Source: Neobacillus driksii (GTDB lineage Bacteria > Bacillota > Bacilli > Bacillales > Cytobacillaceae). From it: DNA of 64,000 nucleotides. The translations under genes were made by a program, and so were the position numbers. The stretch lies in assembly GCF_013409995.1 (NCBI RefSeq), contig NZ_JACCBX010000009.1, forward strand, positions 186,001 to 250,000. Direction: 5' to 3'. Shown here piece by piece: positions 1-7,389 of the stretch (the stretch's first letter is position 1; each line of letters begins with the position of its first letter). The notes below the pieces were generated by a model that was not told the DNA's origin, searched no databases, and worked only from the letters and a program-made list of their open reading frames with translations.

Positions 1-133
1 AGTTTGATAAAGTTTAGGTAATTCAAAAAGGGGCTCGATTCTATATTAAGAATAGGGCTCTTCTTTTTTATGTTAAGGTTTTTATAGTTTTGGCTCTGTT
101 TATAATGTTTTTGGATTCTCTGAGGTAAGAGAA

Positions 134-335
134 TTCATAGGCGGAGAATTTCCGGCTAATGTAAATGGATACAGCTTAAGAGGCAGATATAAGCGGAGAT
201 ATTCCTGTTACCTGCTCTAAATTTGGCAAAAATTAAAGATTTGGATCAGATAACCGGAAAATCTTCCCTTATTTTTAAGGAAATTGAGGCATTTCCCAAT
301 TTAACCGGAATTTTTCCGTTTATTTTTAGTTCTAG
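134..335. repeat. AAGCGGAG hairpin repeat, copy 1
   Basis: Four short hairpin units follow each other, each of the type GGAGAATTTCC or GGAATTTTTCC with flanking TTAA. The block shares ATAAGCGGAGATATTCC-like text with the block at 54718-54912. No coding potential is visible. Function is unknown; it is a dispersed intergenic repeat. Confidence 0.6.
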
Positions 336-497
336 ATAAGGGGCAAAAGATTGACGAGTGTGAACTAGAGGAGTTTGACAAGAGCATTTTGTATAAATTG
401 GCGATAAAGCTAACGGTATAGGACGACGGCTATTTTAAAGTGATTAACAGGATTTATACATTACACTAATCAGTACCAATTGTTGAAAGGATCTTCG

Positions 498-749
498 TTA
501 ATGACTGCTATTATATTCACTGCCAACCTTAGGTTTAGTAAAAACCTTCCCATTGTTTAACTCACACCAATCTTCTAATTCTTCATAATTTTCCTTGATT
601 CCATACTTTGCTAAAAAATCTTCTTTTGTTTCGAATACTTCCAATAAACCATCTTCTATTAATGATATCATTTGAAAAGGGTTTAATTCAAAAACTTTAG
701 AGACAGCTATTAATTCACCTATATGAACAATATTAGCGATATTTTCCAT
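498..749 (-). CDS. hypothetical protein, 83 aa
   Basis: A small acidic soluble protein that I do not recognise. The start is placed at an ATG preceded by AAAGGAGATGA at good spacing; the longer reading frame upstream (to 797) has no ribosome site. It begins MENIANIVHIG and has no signal peptide or membrane segment. It stands alone on the minus strand, and the 500 bases downstream of it contain only a hairpin repeat. The sequence suggests a small helical protein; no function can be given. Confidence 0.55.
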   Translation of the reverse strand: MENIANIVHIGELIAVSKVFELNPFQMISLIEDGLLEVFETKEDFLAKYGIKENYEELEDWCELNNGKVFTKPKVGSEYNSSH

Positions 750-1020
750 TACTTCATCTCCTTTTACATTTAGAGTTATGCCTTGTTCATTCCTCACTTT
801 ATAGATAAAAACATAACCTCGCTGTTATTATTTTCAGTTTTTTCGGTACTATGTAATACTTCACTAATGTCGTACAAAAATGGAAGATTGAACTTATGCT
901 GGCGGTGCCTTTAGAACATTTTTTAAGCTTGTGTATTCTTTTGAACAATCTACAAAATATCGAAAATCACCACGCTTCAGATAAAACAGCTAATAGTTGA
1001 TTTGAAAGAAATTTGGAAGG

Positions 1021-1097
1021 AATTAAGTGGGTGAAATCGCTGCTGCTGTCTTTTCTTGCTGTGTCATCGGGGATGTTTAGTAGTGAAAAAAAGAGGA
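1021..1097 (+). repeat. CTAAC repeat, degenerate long form
   Basis: TTAAGTGGGTG, then a CGCTGCTGCTG hairpin, CTTTTCTTG and CATCGGGGATGTTTAG align with the left core, hairpin and right palindrome of the family, but the palindrome is worn. It is the first recognisable copy in the window. Confidence 0.45.
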
Positions 1098-1157
1098 GAC
1101 ATCTACATCAATATAGAATAAGTATTTAAATGTATTAATTGATGTGGGTGGTCTAAT

Positions 1158-1673
1158 TTGAAAAATAATATACCTAAAAAAATACATATTATTGGTTCTG
1201 TTGGAAGTGGAAAAACAACATTAGCAAAAAAATTATCCACAAAGTTAAATATCCCATTTTATGAATTGGATAATGTTGTTTGGAAAAGGAAAAAATCTGG
1301 AGATATAAGAAGAACAGATGAAGAAAGAGAAACAAATTTGCACTCTATTATTGATTCTGAAACTTGGATTATTGAAGGAGTTCATAATGAGGATTGGGTG
1401 GCGAGTAGTTTTCGAAATGCTGAATTGATCATTTACCTAGATACAAAATATTCAATAAGAACCTATCGTATAATAAAGAGGTTTGTATTACAAAAACTTG
1501 GATTAGAAAAATCAAATTACAATCCTACAATAAATATTTTCTTTAAAATGTTTAAATGGAATAGACACTTTGAACAAGTTGGCAAACCTAATTTTTTTAA
1601 TAAGTTTGGAATATACAGTGAGAAATTACTAGTTGTAACAAATAAAAGAAGTATTGAGAATTACTTCAAGTAA
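1158..1673 (+). CDS. P-loop kinase-like NTPase (FlaR / adenylate-kinase-like)
   Basis: Small P-loop NTPase of the type often annotated as DNA topology modulation protein FlaR or AAA_18 family. Walker A is GSVGSGKT at residues 13-20, and a second acidic or aromatic segment (YELDNVVW) follows as in nucleoside-kinase-like folds. Length (171 aa) is normal for this group. The start is TTG at 1158 behind GGTGG. It is a single-gene unit, and its stop codon TAA lies inside the left core of the following CTAAC repeat (AAGTAATGGAGC). The substrate is unknown; the FlaR name does not establish a role. Confidence 0.75.
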   Translation: MKNNIPKKIHIIGSVGSGKTTLAKKLSTKLNIPFYELDNVVWKRKKSGDIRRTDEERETNLHSIIDSETWIIEGVHNEDWVASSFRNAELIIYLDTKYSIRTYRIIKRFVLQKLGLEKSNYNPTINIFFKMFKWNRHFEQVGKPNFFNKFGIYSEKLLVVTNKRSIENYFK

Positions 1674-1744
1674 TGGAGCGCATTTATAATTCAGCTGCCA
1701 TTTGGAGGCTGTTTTTATGCTGCTAACGGTAGGTTAGTAGAACC
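1668..1744 (+). repeat. CTAAC repeat, long form
   Basis: The left core AAGTAATGGAGC contains the stop codon of the upstream gene. A CAGCTGCC/GGAGGCTG hairpin with a T run follows, then GCTAACGGTAGGTTAGTAG. Confidence 0.7.
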
Positions 1745-1817
1745 CACGTGGATATTTTCACACTTAAAGTTATTCTAATGAAATGGACTTAGATAGAAAT
1801 TTCGTTTGGAGGGGAAA

Positions 1818-2264
1818 GTGAAGAGAGTTCTATTGATAATAATTTTACTTACTATTGTAGTTAGCAGTTTTGGTTGTTCAAGCGGAGCATATAATTCAGA
1901 GGAAGCAATTAAAAGAGGCGACATTGTTTATCATGCTAAAGTCGCTAATATAGAGAGGTTTGAACAGTTTTTAATTAACCTATCCAACAAAAAAGAAGAC
2001 ACTATACGAGTTACAGGCTATACAGACGAAGGAGACCCCATTTTCCAAGACCTGCGATTTGATGGGAAGGTTATTCAATATACTTATGATAATTCAAACG
2101 ATGAGTATGCTGGAAAAGATAAAGGAATAGAAAAAGATGTTTGTACAGAAATAATTAAGAAGGAAAATGAACAAAGTGATGTTGAATTTTTAATTAGTGG
2201 CTGTTCAAAAGGAAATGACCGATTTCTAATTAGTGTAGATAAAGATAAATTAAAACTCAATTGA
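1818..2264 (+). CDS. DUF4362 lipoprotein
   Basis: Predicted exported lipoprotein of 148 aa. A short basic N-terminus and a hydrophobic stretch (residues 4-18) end in FGC, with Cys20 as the likely lipidated residue. The mature part (GDIVYHAKVANIERFEQF, TGYTDEGDPIFQDL, ending in an SGC segment) matches my memory of the DUF4362 family of Bacillus, whose function is unknown. The start is GTG at 1818, five bases after GGAGG; the TTG at 1806 overlaps the ribosome site itself. It converges on the small gene at 2334-2525 with a shared terminator between. Confidence 0.75.
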   Translation: MKRVLLIIILLTIVVSSFGCSSGAYNSEEAIKRGDIVYHAKVANIERFEQFLINLSNKKEDTIRVTGYTDEGDPIFQDLRFDGKVIQYTYDNSNDEYAGKDKGIEKDVCTEIIKKENEQSDVEFLISGCSKGNDRFLISVDKDKLKLN

Positions 2265-2290
2265 CCGAGAATTTAAACAAAATAATAAAT

Positions 2291-2328
2291 AAAAAGAGCA
2301 TTAGTTTTCAAAACCGACACTCTTTTTG
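2291..2328. terminator. bidirectional terminator
   Basis: AAAAAGAG and CTCTTTTT form the arms of a hairpin between two convergent genes and give T runs in both directions. Confidence 0.6.
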
Positions 2329-2333
2329 ATGTT

Positions 2334-2525
2334 TCATTTATATCGGTTATTGTTTAAGGCGTTTGCTTGTACTTGCTTTTTTTTTATGAATGAAGCCGCA
2401 ATCGCTATAATCCCAAACCCTATTATCTTAATAGTTATATTGCCTAAATAGCTTATATCCTCAACTGTTGTTGCCGTTAAAATAGAACCGATAAGAATAA
2501 ATGGAAATGCAATTAACCACCTCAT
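2334..2525 (-). CDS. small membrane protein, 63 aa
   Basis: Two hydrophobic segments (residues 3-20 and 29-47) and a basic C-terminal tail (KKKQ..NNNRYK) indicate a two-pass membrane protein with the tail probably in the cytoplasm. The ATG is preceded by GGAGGATTGAAAAA. I do not recognise the family. It is a lone gene facing the DUF4362 lipoprotein gene. Confidence 0.6.
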   Translation of the reverse strand: MRWLIAFPFILIGSILTATTVEDISYLGNITIKIIGFGIIAIAASFIKKKQVQANALNNNRYK

Positions 2526-2936
2526 TTTTTCAATCCTCCACTCTAAAAAAAGCAGGTTTTATGGGTTTCAGCATATTGAACAGTATTATTAAATTGGAAT
2601 ATTTTGTTAACTTAAGTTTATCATAGAACATGTTGGTGGAGAACTTTGAATGTTTAATTTCTTTTATGTAATATCTAATTGTTTGTATTAGCATGGAACT
2701 CAAAAGTACTTTTAGTTTAATGAGGAATACATATTAGAAACTGGTGTGGTGTCACTGGACAAGCAACCGTATGTAGCATAGATGAGAAAATATATTTAAT
2801 TAAAATGCGGCGGTCGTACTTTTTCACTGAACCCTTGTTTTTATAAGCTTGTGTTGCACTAGCCGAGCAGGCTTCTTCTATAGTGGAATTTTTTTAATGG
2901 CAATAGCCATACAAGGAATAATAGGAGGGGGATTTA
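2526..2936. other. intergenic, no gene seen
   Basis: About 410 bases without a supportable gene. Around 2851-2885 the text CACTAGCCGAGCAGGCTTCTT resembles a badly decayed right palindrome of the CTAAC repeat. The rest is AT-rich with no recognised element. Confidence 0.3.
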
Positions 2937-3107
2937 TTGCCGATTTTGTATAGTTCTTTTGCAGGGTTTCTGTTCTTAATGGTTGGTATTTTTGCTTTTT
3001 TTCCTCCTCCAAAATTGCCTTGGGTAATGAGATTTTTTATTGTTTTTATAGGTGTAGGAATTACTTTATATTCTCTACTAAGAATTTTCGGCTTAATTTC
3101 TTCTTAA
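2937..3107 (+). CDS. small two-pass membrane protein, 56 aa
   Basis: Short gene starting with TTG behind AGGAGGGGG at good spacing. The product begins MPILYSSFAGFLFLMVGIFAF and has a second hydrophobic segment, RFFIVFIGVGITLYSLL, with a PPPKLPW loop between them. It has no recognised family. The ribosome site and TTG start resemble those of the membrane-protein gene at 3985. It is followed directly by a worn CTAAC repeat. Confidence 0.6.
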   Translation: MPILYSSFAGFLFLMVGIFAFFPPPKLPWVMRFFIVFIGVGITLYSLLRIFGLISS

Positions 3108-3185
3108 AAGTAACCAGTGGTTGAGTTGGTCAAGGGGTTGCTGCCGCAACCCTTGATTCTTGTTACCACTAAAAAGTTGTTTCGT
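3103..3185 (+). repeat. CTAAC repeat, degenerate long form
   Basis: AAGTAACCAGTGG, a GGGTTGC/GCAACCC hairpin, then CTTGTTACCACTAAAAAG align with left core, hairpin and left arm. The right arm is lost. Confidence 0.5.
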
Positions 3186-3206
3186 TTGCATAAGGAAAGT
3201 GGTTAG

Positions 3207-3368
3207 TTAATTAAACCTTCCAGCAGTATCGCCATTGCTCAAATTAGTAGGATCCGTTTCTTTAACAGATTTATTAGCTTCCTTGTCAGTACCTTTATTA
3301 GAATATTCGTATTCCACGTCTCTATCCATATTGCTTACTGCGTTTTTTAAAAACTCCTGCTTTCTCAT
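3207..3368 (-). CDS. small hypothetical protein, 53 aa
   Basis: Hydrophilic, strongly charged 53-residue product beginning MRKQEFLKNAVSNMDRD and ending TAGRFN, with no Cys and no membrane segment. AGGAGG lies ten bases upstream of the ATG. Composition resembles small spore-associated or stress peptides of Bacillus, but no family is recognised. Confidence 0.55.
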   Translation of the reverse strand: MRKQEFLKNAVSNMDRDVEYEYSNKGTDKEANKSVKETDPTNLSNGDTAGRFN

Positions 3369-3554
3369 GGGTTGCACGCCTCCTATTTTTCTTTTTTTCT
3401 TAGCTTAACCAATTATGGATTTATCATTTGTTGGAAAATTTCTATGGTTATAAAAGGTAAGGTAAATTGAAGAAGGGATGAAAAAACAGAAGGACAGATT
3501 AAACTACCAACCTGTCCTTTTTCCGTAGTAGAAACCGTTACTTGATGACTGAAA

Positions 3555-3710
3555 TTAAACATCATCCTCTCGGATAGTGACTACATTTTCATGACCACAT
3601 CGGTTACATATAAACCAAGTTGCAATATATCCCCATCCATCGGGTCTCTGATTTGTTTCTTCATAAACGTGACCTTTTAATTTACAGTTGATTTTCGCTA
3701 AAATACCCAT
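3555..3710 (-). CDS. small zinc-ribbon-like protein, 51 aa
   Basis: Begins MGILAKINCKLKGH and carries a CNRCGHE motif near residue 36, so with Cys9 it could bind one metal ion. GAAGGAGG precedes the ATG. Aromatic and acidic residues fill the middle (EETNQRPDGWGY). No known family is recognised. It is followed upstream on the same strand by the remnant at 3775-3866, which has a similar cysteine pattern. Confidence 0.55.
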   Translation of the reverse strand: MGILAKINCKLKGHVYEETNQRPDGWGYIATWFICNRCGHENVVTIREDDV

Positions 3711-3774
3711 GATAAAAACCTCCTTCAATTAAAAGTTGATTTTTTATTTTTTTAAATTTATGCTCCAATGCTTG

Positions 3775-3866
3775 TCATCGTTGTTTTAAGTTTTCACTAC
3801 AATCATTACAAAGAATGAAATTATCTGGAATGGATCTACTTTCTTCGTATACAACGCATAACAGAT
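3775..3866 (-). pseudogene. remnant of a small CxxC protein
   Basis: An open stretch without a start codon reads CVVYEESRSIPDNFILC then NDCSENLKQR before a stop. Two cysteine pairs suggest the tail of a small zinc-binding protein that lost its beginning. Weak evidence. Confidence 0.25.
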
Positions 3867-3884
3867 TGGAGGGGACTAAAAAAA

Positions 3885-3932
3885 TTGTGAAGTATTACAC
3901 TTAAAGTAACGAAGCAGTTTACTTCGAGAAGG
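3885..3932 (+). repeat. CTAAC repeat, short form
   Basis: The upstream flank TTGTGAAGTATTACAC runs directly into one palindrome, AAAGTAAC-GAAGCA-GTTTACTT, with no second core and no hairpin. Both arms carry matching G/C changes relative to the usual CTAAC/GTTAG. Confidence 0.75.
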
Positions 3933-3984
3933 AAGAGTTTTATGTTAAAATTTGGATATGAAAGAGACAGGAGGGGGATACATT

Positions 3985-4248
3985 TTGGGGAAAGTTATTT
4001 TAATATTATTGCTTTTGATCAATATTTCCTACTTAGTTAGTTTTCTTGCTTTCTTTGGGGCTTCATTATTAAATAATTTATGGCTCGGTACTTTTATAGT
4101 TAGTTTAATATTATCTTTTTATTATTTAATGCGTACTAGAAAACAAAAGGGCTACACGCCTTATTTATCAATTGCAGTAATAAGTTTTAGTATGGGTTCG
4201 TTTGGACTTTACGCTTTTATATACTATCTCTCCAATCTATTAGGATAG
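3985..4248 (+). CDS. multi-pass membrane protein, 87 aa
   Basis: Three hydrophobic segments (about residues 2-24, 30-48 and 62-84) with a basic loop, MRTRKQKGY, after the second. I place the start at TTG 3985, eight bases after AGGAGGGGG; an upstream TTG at 3952 lacks a ribosome site. The family is unknown. It is a single-gene unit between two CTAAC repeats. Confidence 0.6.
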   Translation: MGKVILILLLLINISYLVSFLAFFGASLLNNLWLGTFIVSLILSFYYLMRTRKQKGYTPYLSIAVISFSMGSFGLYAFIYYLSNLLG

Positions 4249-4254
4249 ATATTC

Positions 4255-4320
4255 AATTTAAGGAGCTGCTGTTACGACAGCCTTTTTGTTTTGAGCTAAA
4301 GGAGCAGGTTAGTCGAAGAA
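4255..4320 (+). repeat. CTAAC repeat, long form with worn left core
   Basis: An AGGAGCTGCTGTTACGACAGCC hairpin region with a T run is followed by the palindrome half-sites GCTAAAGGAGCAGGTTAG and CGAAGAA. Confidence 0.7.
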
Positions 4321-4339
4321 AAAATTTTTAACTTGTTCC

Positions 4340-4765
4340 ACAATCTGGCCATTTGATGGAGCAAGACCTATTGAGCTCTCAGCGGTAGCTGTGTTTCAGC
4401 CACTAGGGATGGCAAGCTTACCAAGTGCAGCTATTATTTTCTTCGCTGTCAGCAAACTATCAATTACTAATCGAAAAGAGAACCTTGTTAAAAGAGAATG
4501 CAAATTTTGGTTGGTGCTATTGTAGGAGTAGTCATTGGATTTAGATTAACTTGGTTGGCAGATGGATTAGTAGGATTAAATATCCCGCGGTGACCATTGC
4601 TTGTAACGTCAACAGAAATGATGTCTCCATTTTATCGGGATTGGGTTACGTATCCTCCCCGGCTTATATGAGAAAGGGTAATGAACAAAAGCAATTGTCA
4701 CCTTGGGGAACTTGGAATGACACTTTACTAAAAGAGAGATTAGATGAAGGCTGGACATAAGATAA
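4340..4765 (+). pseudogene. probable remnant of a membrane-protein gene
   Basis: Conceptual translation gives ELSAVAVFQPLGMASLPSA, then AVSKLSITNRKENLV, then VGAIVGVVIGFRLTWLADG, in frames interrupted by stops. It looks like a decayed small membrane protein. A 69-codon open frame at 4551-4760 has no plausible ribosome site and is probably chance. No family recognised. Confidence 0.25.
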
Positions 4766-4777
4766 TTGGATTTAGTT

Positions 4778-4856
4778 CTTCATCTACGTGGCGTTCTACA
4801 AAATGTGGGACGCTTTTTTCTTATTGAAGTAACTGGGCAGGGAGTTGAAGAACAAA
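4778..4856 (+). repeat. CTAAC repeat, long form
   Basis: CTACGTGGCGTTC and GGGACGC form the hairpin part with a T run; TTATTGAAGTAACTGGGCAGG and GAGTTGAAGAA form the right palindrome. Confidence 0.65.
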
Positions 4857-4863
4857 GAGAAGA

Positions 4864-4908
4864 GGCTTTCCCATAAGGAGTCAGACACCTTATGGGAAAG
4901 CCTTTTTT
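4864..4908 (-). terminator. strong bidirectional terminator
   Basis: Perfect 15-base arms, GGCTTTCCCATAAGG and CCTTATGGGAAAGCC, with a T run. It ends the Rrf2 gene on the minus strand and could also stop + strand readthrough. Confidence 0.8.
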
Positions 4909-5341
4909 AACAGATATTTTCTTTAGTAGCAATATCCTTCACAACATCTTCTAAAGTAACATTTCTTAAAACCTTTTCCATTGCAAATTGAGCTGCTGCG
5001 AATAAGGGTTCAATTGTATTCTGGATGTTCCTGCCTACGGGACAATCAGGATGTGGACTTTCATGTATACTAAACAATTCTTTCTCCTGTACAACATTCA
5101 CTGCCTTATAAACATCGAACAATGTAATATCAGATAATTCCTTTGCGAGTTTAGCCCCTGCAATACCTGGATGTACCTCTATCAAACCAGCTTTTTTTAA
5201 CATTCCCATTAGTTTTCTTATCACGGCTGGGTTCGTGTTAACACTTGAAGCTAAAAATTCAGAAGATGTTACTCCTTCTTTATTAAATTCAATTAGAGTC
5301 AATATATGAATTCCGACAGCAAATCGGCTGCTAATGGACAT
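4907..5341 (-). CDS. Rrf2 family transcriptional regulator (YwnA-like)
   Basis: Rrf2-type winged-helix regulator of 144 aa starting MSISSRFAVGIHIL. The recognition region SSEFLASSVNTNPAVIRKLMGMLKKAGL and the HPGIAGAKLAK wing are typical. It lacks the three-cysteine Fe-S cluster set; only one Cys lies in HPDCPVG, as in the YwnA-like branch. The start is the ATG behind GGGGTGG. It is divergent from an NAD(P)-binding oxidoreductase gene, and the shared region holds palindromes that overlap a sigma-A promoter, so it probably represses its neighbour. The signal is unknown; electrophilic or redox stress is plausible. Confidence 0.85.
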   Translation of the reverse strand: MSISSRFAVGIHILTLIEFNKEGVTSSEFLASSVNTNPAVIRKLMGMLKKAGLIEVHPGIAGAKLAKELSDITLFDVYKAVNVVQEKELFSIHESPHPDCPVGRNIQNTIEPLFAAAQFAMEKVLRNVTLEDVVKDIATKENIC

Positions 5342-5390
5342 GTTTTTCACCACCCCTATTAACTTTTCCGTTATTGATTTTATTACTTCA

Positions 5391-5510
5391 TCATGTAATT
5401 AATTTGATTACAAGTTTATTATACCAAATTACGAAAAAAATAATAAATAGCATTATGCATACATGTTGACAAATCGATTACATGTAATTAAAATTATTAC
5501 ATGTAATCGA
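5391..5510 (+). promoter_or_regulatory. sigma-A promoter with twin Rrf2-type operators
   Basis: TTGACA (5466-5471), 17 bases, TAAAAT (5489-5494). Two copies of the palindrome ATTACATGTAAT lie at 5477-5488 and 5496-5507, inside the spacer and just after the -10. A third related inverted repeat (ATGTAAT..GATTACA) lies near 5395. Repression of the + strand gene by the divergent Rrf2 protein is the simple reading. Confidence 0.75.
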
Positions 5511-5547
5511 TATTGTTACAGGTAAATCTGAATTGGAGGAAGACAAA

Positions 5548-6420
5548 ATGAAAATATTAGTTACAGGAGCAACAGGGAAATTAGGTTCAAAGGTTGTAGA
5601 ATCATTATTGAAATCTATACCTGCAAAAGAGTTGGCAGTAAGTGTTAGAAACCCAGAGAAAGCAGAAGGACTTCGTAGTCGTGGGGTGGAAGTTCGTCAT
5701 GGAGATTTTGATCAACCAGAAACATTAGAAAATGCTTTTAAAGGGATTGACCGCTTATTAATTATTTCTGCGGATGGTGACAATGAAACGAGAATTCGTC
5801 AACATACTAATGCTGTCCAAGCAGCTGATCATGCAGGGGTAAAATTTATTGCTTATACAAGTTTAGCAAATGCAACAGAAAGCAAAAATTTAATGGCTCC
5901 TCCTCATGTTGCGACAGAAGCAGCCATCATCAAGACAGGTATCCCATATTCTTTCTTGCGTAACAATTGGTATTTGGAAAATGAAATTGGAAGCATTCAA
6001 GGAGCTATGGCAGGAGCTCCTTGGGTAACATCTGCTGGAGAAGGTAAGGTAGGCTGGGTACTGCAACAAGATTACGCAGATGCAGCGGCAGCAGTTCTTG
6101 TTGGAAGTGGTCACGAAAATACAGTATATGAACTTTCTGGTCCACTTTTAACTCAAGAAGAATTGGCAGCTGCTCTTGGTAATGTATTGGGTAAAGAAGT
6201 ACCAGTACAACAAGTTAGTGACGAAAAATATGCAGAGATCATGAAAGGCTTAGGTTTACCTGATTTTGTGATTCCGATAGTAGTAGGAATCCAAGAAAGC
6301 ATTCGGAACGGTTCACTAGAAGTTGAAAGCAATGACTTTAAGAAAATTCTTGGTCGTCCAGTTGCTCCAATCAACGAATCACTGACCCAACTTGTTAATG
6401 CAATTTCACAAACAAAATAA
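5548..6420 (+). CDS. NAD(P)-binding NmrA/QorB-like oxidoreductase
   Basis: SDR-type protein of 290 aa in the NmrA / quinone-oxidoreductase-2 group. The N-terminal glycine-rich NAD(P) motif GATGKLG is at residues 7-13, followed by SVRNPEKAEGLRSRGVEVRHGDFDQPETL, the usual cofactor-selecting region, and FIAYTSLANA in mid-protein. The start is ATG 5548 behind GGAGGAAG. It probably reduces quinones or similar electrophiles with NADPH in the cytoplasm. It is divergent from an Rrf2 regulator with operators in its promoter, and is followed by its own terminator. Confidence 0.85.
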   Translation: MKILVTGATGKLGSKVVESLLKSIPAKELAVSVRNPEKAEGLRSRGVEVRHGDFDQPETLENAFKGIDRLLIISADGDNETRIRQHTNAVQAADHAGVKFIAYTSLANATESKNLMAPPHVATEAAIIKTGIPYSFLRNNWYLENEIGSIQGAMAGAPWVTSAGEGKVGWVLQQDYADAAAAVLVGSGHENTVYELSGPLLTQEELAAALGNVLGKEVPVQQVSDEKYAEIMKGLGLPDFVIPIVVGIQESIRNGSLEVESNDFKKILGRPVAPINESLTQLVNAISQTK

Positions 6421-6430
6421 AAATCAATTT

Positions 6431-6458
6431 GAAAACCGACTTTAAGTCGGTTTTTTTT
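6431..6458 (+). terminator. rho-independent terminator
   Basis: AAAACCGACTT and AAGTCGGTTTT arms followed by a T run, just after the oxidoreductase gene. Confidence 0.8.
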
Positions 6459-6518
6459 GCTGAATTATTCAGTTGTAATTCGAAAAAGGAAATTAAACAT
6501 GAAAAATAATTATCAGAT

Positions 6519-6624
6519 TGTTAAAAAATATACTTAAACTAATCGGTGCTTTGATCTAAGAAGGATTAACGCTTCTCTTTTGTTGAAGATGTTGTACTAC
6601 GTGGCAGTTTACTTGAATAAAAGG
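6519..6624 (+). repeat. CTAAC repeat, long form
   Basis: Flank TTGTTAAAAAATATACTT, core AAACTAATCGGTGC, the GATCTAAGAAGGATTAACGC hairpin type seen in many copies, then TTGTACTACGTGGCAGTTTAC and TTGAATAA. Confidence 0.75.
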
Positions 6625-6659
6625 TATAAATTAGTCGATAAAATTGGGGGGTGGAATGA

Positions 6660-7094
6660 ATGGGGATAAGAAAAGCGAAGGTTGAGGATTGGAAGCAAAT
6701 TTCTTTGTTATTAAACCAGTTGGACTATCCAGATACGGAATCATTTATAAAGGAAAAAGTTGAAATACTTCTTATGGATCCGAATGAGGTGTTATTAGTG
6801 TTTGAAGAAGATCAGAGTGTTATAGCTTTAATTTCGGTTCATTTTATTCCTCAATTAGCTGTAAAAGGAGATTTTGCAAGGATAAGTTACTTTGCAGTTG
6901 ATAAAAACATTAGAAGTAAGGGGATAGGGCGTAAGATTGAAGAATATTGTACTGGTTTAGCTATAAAAAGAAATTGCGATAGAATCGAAGTGCATTGCCA
7001 TTCAAGGAGAAAAGATGCACATAGGTTTTATATGCGGCAAGGGTTTACGGAATCCCCAAAATATTTTATTAAAATGTTACCTCAATCTGACTAA
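6660..7094 (+). CDS. GNAT family N-acetyltransferase
   Basis: A 144-residue acetyl-CoA-dependent N-acetyltransferase. The acetyl-CoA loop is RSKGIGRKI after the beta strand ARISYFAVDKNI, and HRFYMRQGF is the usual C-terminal motif. An out-of-frame ATG lies four bases upstream; the chosen one follows GGGGGGTGG. It is a single-gene unit flanked on both sides by CTAAC repeats. The substrate cannot be deduced. Confidence 0.85.
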   Translation: MGIRKAKVEDWKQISLLLNQLDYPDTESFIKEKVEILLMDPNEVLLVFEEDQSVIALISVHFIPQLAVKGDFARISYFAVDKNIRSKGIGRKIEEYCTGLAIKRNCDRIEVHCHSRRKDAHRFYMRQGFTESPKYFIKMLPQSD

Positions 7095-7103
7095 TATCCG
7101 TAT

Positions 7104-7198
7104 GTTTGTTCAACTAACGGAGGCAAGAATTAAGAACAGAGCTGTCATTGAGGCAGCTTTTTCTTATTAAGCTAACGGTGCAGATTAGTTTAAAAAGG
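7104..7198 (+). repeat. CTAAC repeat, long form
   Basis: Core CAACTAACGGAGGC, AGCTGTCATTGAGGCAGCT hairpin with T run, then CTTATTAAGCTAACGGTGCAG and ATTAGTTTAAAAAGG. Confidence 0.8.
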
Positions 7199-7353
7199 AA
7201 TTCAGAAATTTCTTCATCTGGTCATTTGCTTCTAAAGCAAACACAGTTTCAAGACTGACTTATTAAATTTCGAAAACAATCAATTCCATCATCTTTTCGT
7301 TTAGAAAAACTTATTAAGAAACATGCACTAGAAAAAATATAAATCATATATAG

Positions 7354-7389
7354 GTGATATCCCGTTTAAACGGGTGAGGAGGATATCAT
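7354..7389 (+). promoter_or_regulatory. palindrome overlapping the ribosome site
   Basis: GATATC, CCCGTTTAAACGGG, the ribosome site GAGGAG and a second GATATC lie directly before the ATG at 7388. The outer GATATC arms could pair and hide the ribosome site, or the inner palindrome could be an operator. No regulator is visible. Confidence 0.4.

Noticed and set aside
5890..6374. Minus-strand open frames inside the oxidoreductase gene
   Set aside because: Antisense shadows of a well-supported gene, without ribosome sites.
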